34,530 nt of DNA from Acidimicrobiaceae bacterium (GTDB lineage: Bacteria > Actinomycetota > Acidimicrobiia > Acidimicrobiales > RAAP-2), in assembly GCA_025463285.1 (NCBI GenBank), contig JAOBWI010000042.1, positions 1 to 34,530 on the forward strand. The letters run 5' to 3'. Under the pieces are notes generated by a model. It searched no databases. It saw only the letters and a program-made list of their open reading frames with translations, and was not told the origin of the DNA. Positions 22,482 to 30,432 of the stretch are shown here, in pieces. Positions within the stretch are counted from its first letter, which is position 1. Every line of letters begins with the position of its first letter. The position numbers were made by a program, and so were the translations under genes.

Positions 22482-25421
22482 TTATCCGTTGGTGCCGTTG
22501 GAACCATTCCGCCCCGGCACGCCAGGTGCTCCGTTGCCGCCATTGGCGCCGGGGCCGCCGGGTTTGATGCCGACCCCGTTGCCGCCGTTGCCGCCGTCGC
22601 CGCCGTTGCCCCGCGTGCCGTCACAGGGTGCAGTATCGGCGGGCGCCGTGGGAGATCCACTGGAAGTCAACCAGACGCCGCCGCTCCACTCTTCGGGAGG
22701 ACAAGCCCCGTTGCCGCCGTTGCCGCCGTTGCCGCCAGAGCCCGTCGAGGTCGTTCCTCTGCCGCCGTTACCGCCGTTGCCGCCGTTGGTTCCACAACCC
22801 GCCGATCCGCCGGTTCCGCCAAGGCCACCGTGGTGCCCCTCGCCGATCAGACCGTTGGGTCCGGTTCGTCCGAGCCCGACAGCGTTCGGGCAGTACAGGG
22901 CGGTGGAGCCCGAGCCGCTCACCGCGTTGTAGCCCGGAGGCGTGGCCACCGTCGTGAAGGACTGCGCGCTGAAAACCTCGGGACCGAAGGGAGCTAGTCC
23001 CGCTTGTGCGGCGTAGCCGATGTGGCCTTCGCCGTCGAGGCCACCGCACACCGTGCCAACCACCAGGGGCGTGTCCGCGTTGGAGGGGTTGGTGCAGGTC
23101 TTGCCGGTGAGTAGCAGATCCTCCATCGTGCGCAAGGTGCTGTAGTGGTTGTAGTACGTGCTGGACACGGTGCCGGGCTTAATGAAGGGGCTAATCAGTA
23201 CGGTCCCCGTGTCGCCACCACCCGGCGTGAAGTCGCTGGGGTCGTACAGGGGGTCGGCCGTCAGACAGCCGGCCGTCGTCGCCGCAGCCGTCGCACTGGC
23301 GCAGGTGGTGCCGACGGTCGAGGTCGCGCCCTCTGCGCTCAGGGTGATGTTGGCGTCGAGCGTGGCGCTGAGAGCCACTGGTCGACCGGCATCGTTCAGC
23401 AGCTGGAATGTGCCGATCCAAGGCTTGGCGTAGTTGTTCGACGACGTCGCGACGCTGGAGTTCGAGGTCAAGGACACCGGTCCGGTGTCACTCACCGCAC
23501 CGACAAAAGTGTCGGGTGGGATGCCGGGGCCTGAGACCAATCGGCCGGTGTCGTCCGCGTTGATCTTCGCGTCCACGACCATGCTCGAGCCCGCCGAACC
23601 GAGACCCGGTTCCGTCGTCGCCCCGGGCGATCCACTGACGTTCGGACTTTCCCCGGTCAGTCCGGTCGGGCGATCGATGAAGGCGGCCGCGCCCGGGCCC
23701 GGTTGGAGTTGCTGGCCCGAACTCGTCGTGACTTCGGGATCGTTGGGGCCTGTCGGTTCGGTGTTCACGTTTGTGCCGTTAATGTTCTCCCCCGCCTGGT
23801 CGGCGAGGATACCGTAAGCACCGTAGAGAGAGTCAGCTCCTGGTGCGGTCGTGCCCGACGAAGCGAAGGTCGGCTGGTCGGCCGGCGCCGACGCCGTCGT
23901 TACGTCGCCCGGCGCGGGGACGTTGTTGAAGCTGTTCCCAACGGTGAAGGGCGGGTTGGCCTCGTCAAAGGTGATGTCGATGAGTCCCCCGTCGGCGAAG
24001 GCCGCCGACTTTTCGATGAGCGGAACGTAGTAGCGAAGGAAGAGGTCCGCGGCGTAGAGACCGCCGGTGTAGTTCGCCGGCGTCGTCGCCTCGGGGTCGT
24101 AGGGGGCAAGCCCCGTCGGGGTGTAGTCCGGCGTTCCGTTGGCGTTGAAGGCTCCCGAGAGATTGTTGCCGGCGCAGGTGGCGTCGTGCGCGTCGCTGCA
24201 GTTGTTGGGGGTGATCCAGTTGAAGGCGGGAACTTCGCTGGCCGGAAGAGTCAGGTCGTGCGCGAGACCGTAGGTGGGGTCGTCGAGGTTGGTCACGTGG
24301 TTAGCGTCGCAGTTGGTGTCCGTCGCTCCGCTCGTCGGGGCGCTGGAACCGTCAAACTCCGTGGTGTTCGGCTCGTTGAGCGCCGGCTGCGCCGGGTAGC
24401 TCACGCCGTTCTGGGTTCCCGCGGACTCACCGGTCAGTGACGTAAACCACCCCGTGGGGAAGTGCTTGGCCACGAACTGGTCGGCCGGGTCGCCGTTGCC
24501 CCCGGCGTTGGCGGGCTGGGCCCCGGTGTAACTCGTCACGTCGCCACCGGGAGAGACGAGGTTGGTGGGACTGGTAACGGGGTTGGAGGTGCTCAATCCC
24601 GGGTAGCCGCAAGCGCCGTCATCGCGCCCGGGAACCGTGTCGCTGACTCCGGGCGTGGAGCCGGTCACGTAGGTCGCCGAGCCCACCGGTTGTGCGCCAC
24701 CGAGGTCCTGGGCGTACCCCTTCCACGGCACTCCGGCGGCGTTGAACTGGTTGAACATGGTCGGCGCGTCGGTCGGATAGACGCAGCCGTTGTTGGCCAG
24801 GGGCGCGTCGACACCGCCGTGTACTAACAGTTGTCCGTAGTTACCGTTTCCAGTGGCGGTGGGGTTCGGGGTGGTGGTGTTGGTGTGACCGGCGTCCGTC
24901 GTGCCGTCGGTATCGGTCGTCGCGCCCACGGTACCGTTGGTGATAATGCCACTGTTGTTGTTAGTCATGTTGGCCGTGGTCGAACAGTCATCTTGGACCG
25001 CGTAGGAAGGGGCCTGGCCCGACACCATCGAAACGTAGTTGTCCATGCTGAAGTGACCGGTGCCGTAGTAGTTCGTAAGTAGCGCGCCTTGTTGGGGCAA
25101 CGTCTGCCACAGGTACGAGTTCTCGTTGAGGCCCGAGAAGCTCTCGTCGTAGGACTTGTTTTCCAGAATGATCAGCCACACGTGCTTGACGCCACCGACT
25201 GGCGTACCGGTCGAGGAAATGACGCATGTCTCTTGGAAGGGCGAAGCACCCTTGGGAGTCTGGAGACTGCTCCCCGCCGGACAGGCCGTGGGCGTGGCGG
25301 ACACCGCGGTCGTCCCCACGAAAGCCGTTGCGAGGCCCACCCCAGAAATCGTGGCCATCAATGCGGTGACTAAAAGTCCGATCGCCCAGGGGCGTCGCTT
25401 GGCTGAGTGCAAAAGTTTCAT
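22482..25421 (-). CDS. Large secreted phosphoesterase with PGRS-like tail
   Basis: Secreted protein of 979 aa with a signal peptide (basic MKLLHSAKRRPW then a hydrophobic stretch to about residue 35). The main domain is of the phosphoesterase family that includes phospholipase C and acid phosphatase (PF04185 type). It has WLIILENKSYDESF at about 82-95, HFSMDNYVSMVSGQAP, ITFDEANPP, and SPFIKPGTVSSTYYNHYS with a Leu-Arg-Thr-Met-Glu follow-on. The domain is interrupted by long Asn/Thr/Gly-rich inserts. The last 120 residues, from about 857, are repeats of GGNGGNGG type with a few Cys, like mycobacterial PGRS or collagen-like tails. The substrate is unknown, perhaps a phospholipid or other organic phosphate. 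GTG at 25430 is an alternative start. Neither start has a clear ribosome site. Confidence 0.85.
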   Translation of the reverse strand: MKLLHSAKRRPWAIGLLVTALMATISGVGLATAFVGTTAVSATPTACPAGSSLQTPKGASPFQETCVISSTGTPVGGVKHVWLIILENKSYDESFSGLNENSYLWQTLPQQGALLTNYYGTGHFSMDNYVSMVSGQAPSYAVQDDCSTTANMTNNNSGIITNGTVGATTDTDGTTDAGHTNTTTPNPTATGNGNYGQLLVHGGVDAPLANNGCVYPTDAPTMFNQFNAAGVPWKGYAQDLGGAQPVGSATYVTGSTPGVSDTVPGRDDGACGYPGLSTSNPVTSPTNLVSPGGDVTSYTGAQPANAGGNGDPADQFVAKHFPTGWFTSLTGESAGTQNGVSYPAQPALNEPNTTEFDGSSAPTSGATDTNCDANHVTNLDDPTYGLAHDLTLPASEVPAFNWITPNNCSDAHDATCAGNNLSGAFNANGTPDYTPTGLAPYDPEATTPANYTGGLYAADLFLRYYVPLIEKSAAFADGGLIDITFDEANPPFTVGNSFNNVPAPGDVTTASAPADQPTFASSGTTAPGADSLYGAYGILADQAGENINGTNVNTEPTGPNDPEVTTSSGQQLQPGPGAAAFIDRPTGLTGESPNVSGSPGATTEPGLGSAGSSMVVDAKINADDTGRLVSGPGIPPDTFVGAVSDTGPVSLTSNSSVATSSNNYAKPWIGTFQLLNDAGRPVALSATLDANITLSAEGATSTVGTTCASATAAATTAGCLTADPLYDPSDFTPGGGDTGTVLISPFIKPGTVSSTYYNHYSTLRTMEDLLLTGKTCTNPSNADTPLVVGTVCGGLDGEGHIGYAAQAGLAPFGPEVFSAQSFTTVATPPGYNAVSGSGSTALYCPNAVGLGRTGPNGLIGEGHHGGLGGTGGSAGCGTNGGNGGNGGRGTTSTGSGGNGGNGGNGACPPEEWSGGVWLTSSGSPTAPADTAPCDGTRGNGGDGGNGGNGVGIKPGGPGANGGNGAPGVPGRNGSNGTNG
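22500..22850 (-). repeat. GGN/GNG-coding low-complexity tract
   Basis: On the plus strand this reads as many copies of GCCGTTGCCGCC-like units, clustered at 22500-22620 and 22690-22850 with a non-repetitive segment between. On the coding strand it gives GGNGGNGG, GGDGGNGG and GANGGNGAPG runs. It is a coding repeat inside the phosphoesterase tail. Confidence 0.85.
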
Positions 25422-25430
25422 GAGCCGCAC

Positions 25431-25739
25431 CGTAGCCAGCGCAGATTACGTAGGGTCTCCCGGCGGTTGAATGAATTGGAGCTTCTCTGTGACTAGTTGG
25501 GGCCACTATGACGGCCGTGTGAATCACGTCCGAAGAGCCTGTGGCGAGCGCTCAAACGCGCCGCGTCAAAGATTCAACCTCGAAAAAATCAATCCCGCGC
25601 GGAGGGATCCGACCTCAACAGCTCGAACTACTGGCACGCTTGGAGTGAATCGGGGGCGTCTCTTTGGTTCCGGTTTCGGTCGTGGGAAAGGATTAGGAGT
25701 CTTCGACGAGCAATGGTCCGCGGTATTTGACAGAATTGC
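25431..25739. other. Divergent promoter region, no gene seen
   Basis: This 309-bp stretch lies between the minus-strand phosphoesterase and the plus-strand glycosyltransferase. It must hold both promoters, but I cannot select a -35/-10 pair with confidence. TTGACA at 25727-25732 is a perfect -35 hexamer, but it is too close to the ATG at 25740 to serve that start. No hairpin or operator stands out. Confidence 0.4.
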
Positions 25740-28409
25740 ATGGTGGAGGCACCCCCAACGCTTACCCGAGCCGTGGCGTCCGACGAGACGTCGAGTTCTC
25801 GGCATCTGATCTGCACCATCGCGACGCCCAATTACCTGGGGCAGTTCCTCTCCCTTGGTCGCTCGCTGGCGCTCGCTATGCCCTCGGTGGCGTTCCGAGT
25901 GCTCGTTCTTCAAGACTGCGACGACGTCGGACCGGTGCAAAAGCGCATCGACGAGTATCTCTCCGACCTCAACAGCGGAGCTGACCACCAAGCGCTACTC
26001 CTCGACCAGTGCGACTGGCGGGACTTCGACGTCGAGTCGGCGGCGCTGTTCTACTCCATTCTTGGCTTCGCCACCTCGATCAAACCCGCACTCCTTCGAT
26101 CGTTTCTCGAAGAGGGCTGGCACCGAGTCACCTACTTAGACCCCGATATCCAAGTCTTTCACGACTTCAGTGCCCTGCTCGACGACGACCGCTCGGTGTC
26201 GCTCACCCCCCACTTTCTCTCCGACATTCCCGATGATGGCTTTCGGCCCTCGACGAACGACATCTTGAAGGCGGGATTCTTTAACCTCGGCTTCTGCTCC
26301 GTGCGACCCTCGGCCGCGGCCTTCCTCAATTGGTGGAGCGACCAACTCCAGTTCGACTGTCTTACCGACCACCAAAACGGCTACTTCACCGATCAGAAGA
26401 TCATCGACCTCGCTCCCCTGAAGACCGATGTGCAGGTCGTCAGCGATCCCGGTTGCAATGTGGCGTACTGGAATCTCCACGAGCGGGCCATCGTGAACGA
26501 CGTCGGCACCTGGCGCGTTCGCCACGCCGGGGACCTTCGAACCCTGTACTTCTTTCATTTCAGCGGATTCCTCTTTTCGGGAACGCCGTCGCTATCCGTG
26601 CACGCGACTCGACGAGTGCTCGGTGACCAGGTACCTCGTTCGTTCGCCAGCCAGTACGAGCAACTTCGCGCAACCTTTGAAGAGGAAGACCCCATCGCCT
26701 TCAGCCTCGCCGGAGTGACGCCCGCCGGGCCACTGCCCCACGAGTGGCACGCCGCGCTGCGCATGGACGCCCGCACGCACGTCAGGGCCGGATATAGCCT
26801 TCCCCAAGTTCGAGACGACATATACGCCCCTTCGACCTCGGGTTGGTGGACGGCCTGCGCCACCTGCGGCGAAGAGCACCGGAACTTTGGCGCGCGCGTT
26901 CGTTCGTTTCTCGCCGGCTGGGCCTGTCACCCCTCGTTGCTCGGCACCCCCAACGCTATCGAGTCATTTTTTCGTGGCGAGAACTACCAACACCTCGAGG
27001 CGGCCTTTGAACAGATGGGCTGGGCCGGTCGCCACCTGAGCACGTGGGCGCCCGACGACGAGAGCCTGTTGAACGCAATCTTTGACGCCGCCGAGCACAC
27101 GATCCAAAACACCGTAGACCTCCGACTGGTCGGCTACTTTGCTTACCCGGCCGGCATCGGACGTATCGCGCGCTGGACGCTGGAGATCCTTGATCGCGCG
27201 GGCATTCATGCCGCCATCGACTGCGTCTCCGTGGGCCGGGACTCCAACGAGTATCTCTCGGCCCTGTTGCGTCGAGAGAACCCCATGAGCGCCTCTGACG
27301 CGTCGGTGCTCTGTTTCATCAACGCCGACCAGTGGCAGAGCCACGTCATCGAGCCGGGCCGAATCAACCCCGACCTCGCGCACGTCGAGGCGGTGTGGGC
27401 CTGGGAGCTTGAGCACATTCCCGCTGAGATGTACGACGCGGTCGCCACGGGGGGCATCGAACGGGTTCACGCGCTCTCGTCCTGGAGCGTCGACGCGATG
27501 GCCAAAGCCCTGCCCATCCCGATCGAGCGGCTGGCCCCCTTCGACGTGAGCCTCTTTGGAGCGCTTAAACACCAAGACTCCGCGAACGGCCACTACCTCC
27601 TCACCACGTTCGACGCCAAAAGCTATTTGAGCCGGAAAAATCCGGAGGCGGCGTTGGACCTGTGGCGCCGCGTGCAAGATGATTATCCCGACTTCCACCT
27701 GACCATCAAGAGCAGCGACCTGCGCGAGTTCGCGCCCAGGGAGCTACTCGACGCCATCGACGCCCTAGCGCGAACGGAACTGATCGACGAGTATCTCGAC
27801 GACGAGCAGTATCTGTCGCTGCTGCGGGGCTGCGACGTCTACCTTTCCCTGCACCGCTCCGAAGGTATGGGGCTCACTCCGATCGAAGCCGCCCTCTGCG
27901 GCGTGCCCGTTGTCTATACCAACTACGGCGGCGTCACCGACTTTCTCGATGATCGCTTCTTTCCGGTCTCCTACACGCCGGTTCAGGTGGGCCAGAGCGC
28001 CCACGCCTCGGGGCCCTACGACCGTGAGGCCTGGTGGGCCGAGCCTGACCTCGACGTGGCCGAGCAACAACTCCGACGAGCGTTGGACCTGGCCGCCAGT
28101 GACGCCCGAGACGCGGCGCTCGCTGACGATGTCCGGTGCCTCCAAGAGAAGCTCCTCATCGCCCAACGTGAAGTGGTGCAGACGGCCACGCGGTTGGTCG
28201 ACGCCGCTGATCGTCACGCCAAGACCTCGGTGAACGATCCCTTGTCGGTACGCCTCTCACCGGAGGGTGAGGTTCCCGACAGTTCCAACCCCGTGATCTA
28301 TCAGCTGCTGGCTGTGCCCTACCACGGCTACCGAACATTGCCCAAGTCGTTGCGGCGCCAGTTGAACCTTGCACTCAACGAACTACGAGAGCGGCGCAAC
28401 GGTTCTTGA
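25740..28409 (+). CDS. Fused double glycosyltransferase (GT-A plus GT-B)
   Basis: Soluble protein of 889 aa with two catalytic parts. The N-terminal part, about residues 20-300, is a GT-A, GT8-like domain. It begins LICTIATPNYLGQFLSLGRSL and carries the metal-binding YLDPDIQVF at about 134-142 and GFFNLGF. The C-terminal part, about 480-800, is a GT4-type GT-B domain with YFAYPAGIGRIARW, VWAWELEHIP, and LHRSEGMGLTPIEAALCGVPVVYTNYGG near 703-730. A region of about 150 residues with a CATCGEE pair separates them. It probably adds two sugars to a glycan or lipid carrier. ATG at 25740 lacks a ribosome site, and a start at GTG 25743 cannot be excluded. It stands alone, converging with the SRPBCC gene 41 bp away. 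Confidence 0.85.
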   Translation: MVEAPPTLTRAVASDETSSSRHLICTIATPNYLGQFLSLGRSLALAMPSVAFRVLVLQDCDDVGPVQKRIDEYLSDLNSGADHQALLLDQCDWRDFDVESAALFYSILGFATSIKPALLRSFLEEGWHRVTYLDPDIQVFHDFSALLDDDRSVSLTPHFLSDIPDDGFRPSTNDILKAGFFNLGFCSVRPSAAAFLNWWSDQLQFDCLTDHQNGYFTDQKIIDLAPLKTDVQVVSDPGCNVAYWNLHERAIVNDVGTWRVRHAGDLRTLYFFHFSGFLFSGTPSLSVHATRRVLGDQVPRSFASQYEQLRATFEEEDPIAFSLAGVTPAGPLPHEWHAALRMDARTHVRAGYSLPQVRDDIYAPSTSGWWTACATCGEEHRNFGARVRSFLAGWACHPSLLGTPNAIESFFRGENYQHLEAAFEQMGWAGRHLSTWAPDDESLLNAIFDAAEHTIQNTVDLRLVGYFAYPAGIGRIARWTLEILDRAGIHAAIDCVSVGRDSNEYLSALLRRENPMSASDASVLCFINADQWQSHVIEPGRINPDLAHVEAVWAWELEHIPAEMYDAVATGGIERVHALSSWSVDAMAKALPIPIERLAPFDVSLFGALKHQDSANGHYLLTTFDAKSYLSRKNPEAALDLWRRVQDDYPDFHLTIKSSDLREFAPRELLDAIDALARTELIDEYLDDEQYLSLLRGCDVYLSLHRSEGMGLTPIEAALCGVPVVYTNYGGVTDFLDDRFFPVSYTPVQVGQSAHASGPYDREAWWAEPDLDVAEQQLRRALDLAASDARDAALADDVRCLQEKLLIAQREVVQTATRLVDAADRHAKTSVNDPLSVRLSPEGEVPDSSNPVIYQLLAVPYHGYRTLPKSLRRQLNLALNELRERRNGS

Positions 28410-28450
28410 CGCCCGCAGCGACGCACGTACTCGTGCCGTTGTCTACGACA

Positions 28451-28984
28451 TCACCCTTCTCCACTCGCGAAAGTGGCGAGACCAACGCGGGCGTAGCGAC
28501 GTTGATGAGCACCCATGGCGTCCCAATCCCACGCGATCGGTGACCCTCGAAGAAGGGCGCCCAGTCGATCGAGCGAGGTATGCACGCCCACGATGAAGTT
28601 GTTGTCGACGGCCACGTGGCGATCGGGCACGGTCTGGGTGAACTCGAGTGCGCAGCCGCCGTGGTGCTCGCTCAGTCGCCAGGTAATGACCACACCGGGA
28701 TCCAGGTGCGTGTGTTCGAGAAGCCGCGGGGGTTCAGCGCGAAGTATTTTCCACGACAGCGTGGGCATGCCTTCTCCTTTACCCCGCAAGATGTAGTCAC
28801 CGCCGGCGACCAGTTCGATCGTGATCTCGGCGTCAAAAGGGAGCCACCACTGAGCGATTCGCTCGGGATCGGTCAGCGCCTTCCAGACGTCGTCGATGGA
28901 GTTCGGATACTCGCGCGTGAAGCGAATAACCACGTCACCCCCCACGAGTTCGAGGGTCCCGTCATCGAGAGAATCTTCGGTCAT
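28451..28984 (-). CDS. SRPBCC (AHSA1-like) domain protein
   Basis: Single-domain protein of 177 aa of the START-like SRPBCC/AHSA1 group. It shows the typical opening TREYPNSIDDVWKALTDPERIAQWWLP, then GGDYILRGKG, the LEHTHLDPGVVITWRL strands and a C-terminal helix with SLDRLGALL. These proteins form a hydrophobic cavity, and the ligand here is not known. ATG at 28984 overlaps the ArsR regulator stop as ATGA (28981-28984). Paired ArsR-SRPBCC genes are common in actinobacteria, where the regulator controls its partner. Confidence 0.9.
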   Translation of the reverse strand: MTEDSLDDGTLELVGGDVVIRFTREYPNSIDDVWKALTDPERIAQWWLPFDAEITIELVAGGDYILRGKGEGMPTLSWKILRAEPPRLLEHTHLDPGVVITWRLSEHHGGCALEFTQTVPDRHVAVDNNFIVGVHTSLDRLGALLRGSPIAWDWDAMGAHQRRYARVGLATFASGEG

Positions 28985-29322
28985 GGAGTATCTTCACTTT
29001 CTTCACTAGTCGATGTGGCTTGGAGATGTTGGCCCAGCGCGTCTAGTCGGATCGACCAGTACCGGCGATACGGCGCGAGCCATTCGTCGAGTTCCACAAG
29101 AGCGTCAGCCCGCGCGCGATAGAGCCGGCGTTGCGCACTCAGCCGCACCGTCACCAGTCCCGCGTCACGCAGAATTCTCAAGTGACGCGACACGCCTGGT
29201 TGGCTCAGACCGACGATGCCGACGAGATCACCCACACTGAGTTCGCGGTCGCGAACGGCGTCCAGTAACCGGCGTCGGGAAGGCTCCGCCAAGGCCTCGA
29301 AAGTCGTGTTGGAAGTTGCCAC
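28981..29322 (-). CDS. ArsR-family transcriptional regulator
   Basis: Winged helix-turn-helix repressor of 113 aa. It opens FEALAEPSRRRLLDAVRDRELSVGDLV, and the recognition helix is in LSQPGVSRHLRILRDAGLV (residues 39-57). The wing with RLYRARADAL comes next. There are no clustered Cys for a metal site, so it belongs to the non-metal ArsR group that accompanies SRPBCC proteins. GTG at 29322 is preceded by TATAGT with only six bases between, so its message appears leaderless. It likely represses its own promoter in the AT-rich stretch just upstream. Confidence 0.92.
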   Translation of the reverse strand: MATSNTTFEALAEPSRRRLLDAVRDRELSVGDLVGIVGLSQPGVSRHLRILRDAGLVTVRLSAQRRLYRARADALVELDEWLAPYRRYWSIRLDALGQHLQATSTSEESEDTP

Positions 29323-29328
29323 GGCCTT

Positions 29329-29352
29329 ACTATATCACTCTATTTATATAAG
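29329..29352 (-). promoter_or_regulatory. ArsR operon promoter, AT-rich
   Basis: On the minus strand, TATAGT (29334-29329, five of six) ends six bases before the GTG start, giving a near-zero leader. The surrounding TATAT...ATATA symmetry (about 29331-29349) is a candidate ArsR operator. No clear -35 box. Confidence 0.45.
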
Positions 29353-29411
29353 CCAGAGTCGATACATAATATCCCTCATAGGAAGGGGTGGATGGGGACG
29401 TAGAGCCCGTC

Positions 29412-30311
29412 TCAGTCTCGTGAAGCGAGGAACCCTTCGACCACGGCCCTATATCTTTCGGGCTCCTCTACGAAGGGCATGTGGCTGGAGTTCTCGAAAA
29501 TCTCCCAACGCACCTCGGGGATTCGATCGAAAAAGGGTTCCACCGTAGCGGGTGTGGCTTCATCGTGGCGACCCGAGAGCAAGAGGGTGGGCACTTGGAT
29601 GGACTGCACCCGGTCGACCACGGTCCAGTCGCGCAAGGTGCCGACGCAGAAGAACTCATTGGGGCCGTTCATCGTGTTGTAGACCGTCGAGTCTTCGTTC
29701 ATCATCTCGAACGTTCGCACTAGCTCGGGCGGATTGGGCACCACCCGGCATACGTGAAGGTCGTAGTACGCCTGGGTGGCGACTAAGTACTCAGGATCAT
29801 TTGTCGTGCCGTCCGCTTCGTGGCGATCGAGGATGTCTCCTAACTCTTTGGGCATCTCGGAGCGCAAGATTTTCGCCGCGCTGGCCCACAACTCCATGGA
29901 CGCTGGCGAGTTACTGATGATCAACCCGCGAAGTCCGTGCGGTCGGCGAATCGCGTGTTCGGCTCCCAACATCCCACCCCAGGACTGTCCGAGCAGGCAG
30001 TAGCGCTCCTTGATGGCGAAGAACTGCAGAAGGTTGTCGAGTTCGGACAGAAAGAGGTCCACCGTCCAAAACTCGGGCCCCTCGCCGGGCAAGTGCGTGG
30101 AACGTCCCCCGCCCACCTGGTCGTAGTGAATCACTGGTCGACCGCTGCGCGCGATCTGCGCCAGGGAGAGCAAATAGTCGTGCGAACAGCCGGGCCCCCC
30201 GTGCACGACGACCAACGGAGTCAATTTCGCGGAGAGATCACCGCTGACGCGATACCACGTCTCGTACTCACGAAAAGGAATCACTCCTTCGGTCACTGCG
30301 AGCTCCGCCAT
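29412..30311 (-). CDS. Proline iminopeptidase-family alpha/beta hydrolase
   Basis: Cytoplasmic serine peptidase-like enzyme of 299 aa, similar to tricorn-interacting factor F1 and proline iminopeptidases. It is expected to release N-terminal Pro or other residues from small peptides. Motifs are HGGPG (37-41), YDQVGGGRS, and the nucleophile elbow GQSWGG with Ser110. The triad acid is probably Asp250 in SGRHDEATP and the His is His277 in SSHMPF. EFFCVGTLRDW in the cap domain is also typical. There is no signal peptide. ATG at 30311 is used. It has no ribosome site, but TACAGT lies seven bases before it, another possible leaderless start. The ArsR-SRPBCC pair follows on the same strand after 89 bp but has its own promoter. 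Confidence 0.88.
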   Translation of the reverse strand: MAELAVTEGVIPFREYETWYRVSGDLSAKLTPLVVVHGGPGCSHDYLLSLAQIARSGRPVIHYDQVGGGRSTHLPGEGPEFWTVDLFLSELDNLLQFFAIKERYCLLGQSWGGMLGAEHAIRRPHGLRGLIISNSPASMELWASAAKILRSEMPKELGDILDRHEADGTTNDPEYLVATQAYYDLHVCRVVPNPPELVRTFEMMNEDSTVYNTMNGPNEFFCVGTLRDWTVVDRVQSIQVPTLLLSGRHDEATPATVEPFFDRIPEVRWEIFENSSHMPFVEEPERYRAVVEGFLASRD

Positions 30312-30402
30312 TTCATCGACTGTAGAAGACGTGTGAGTCCGTGTGATTCTTAAATCTCTCTTAGTCCACTTTTCGTCGCACTTGCAGCGAGTCGATCATG
30401 AT

Positions 30403-30417
30403 GAACGCTTGGCGTTC
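30403..30417. promoter_or_regulatory. Short inverted repeat before the ABC operon
   Basis: GAACGC-TTG-GCGTTC, perfect 6-bp arms with a 3-base centre, lies just upstream of the AAAGG ribosome site of the permease gene. It could be an operator or an RNA hairpin limiting translation. Confidence 0.35.
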
Positions 30418-30432
30418 CCGAAAGGTTGAAAA

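Noticed and set aside
22500..22850. Repeated GCCGCCGTTGCC units as a CRISPR or intergenic repeat
   Set aside because: The units are in frame with the phosphoesterase and encode GGN repeats; there are no spacers.
22449..24827. Several plus-strand ORFs opposite the phosphoesterase
   Set aside because: They are shadows of a high-GC coding strand with Pro/Ala/Val-biased products and no motifs.
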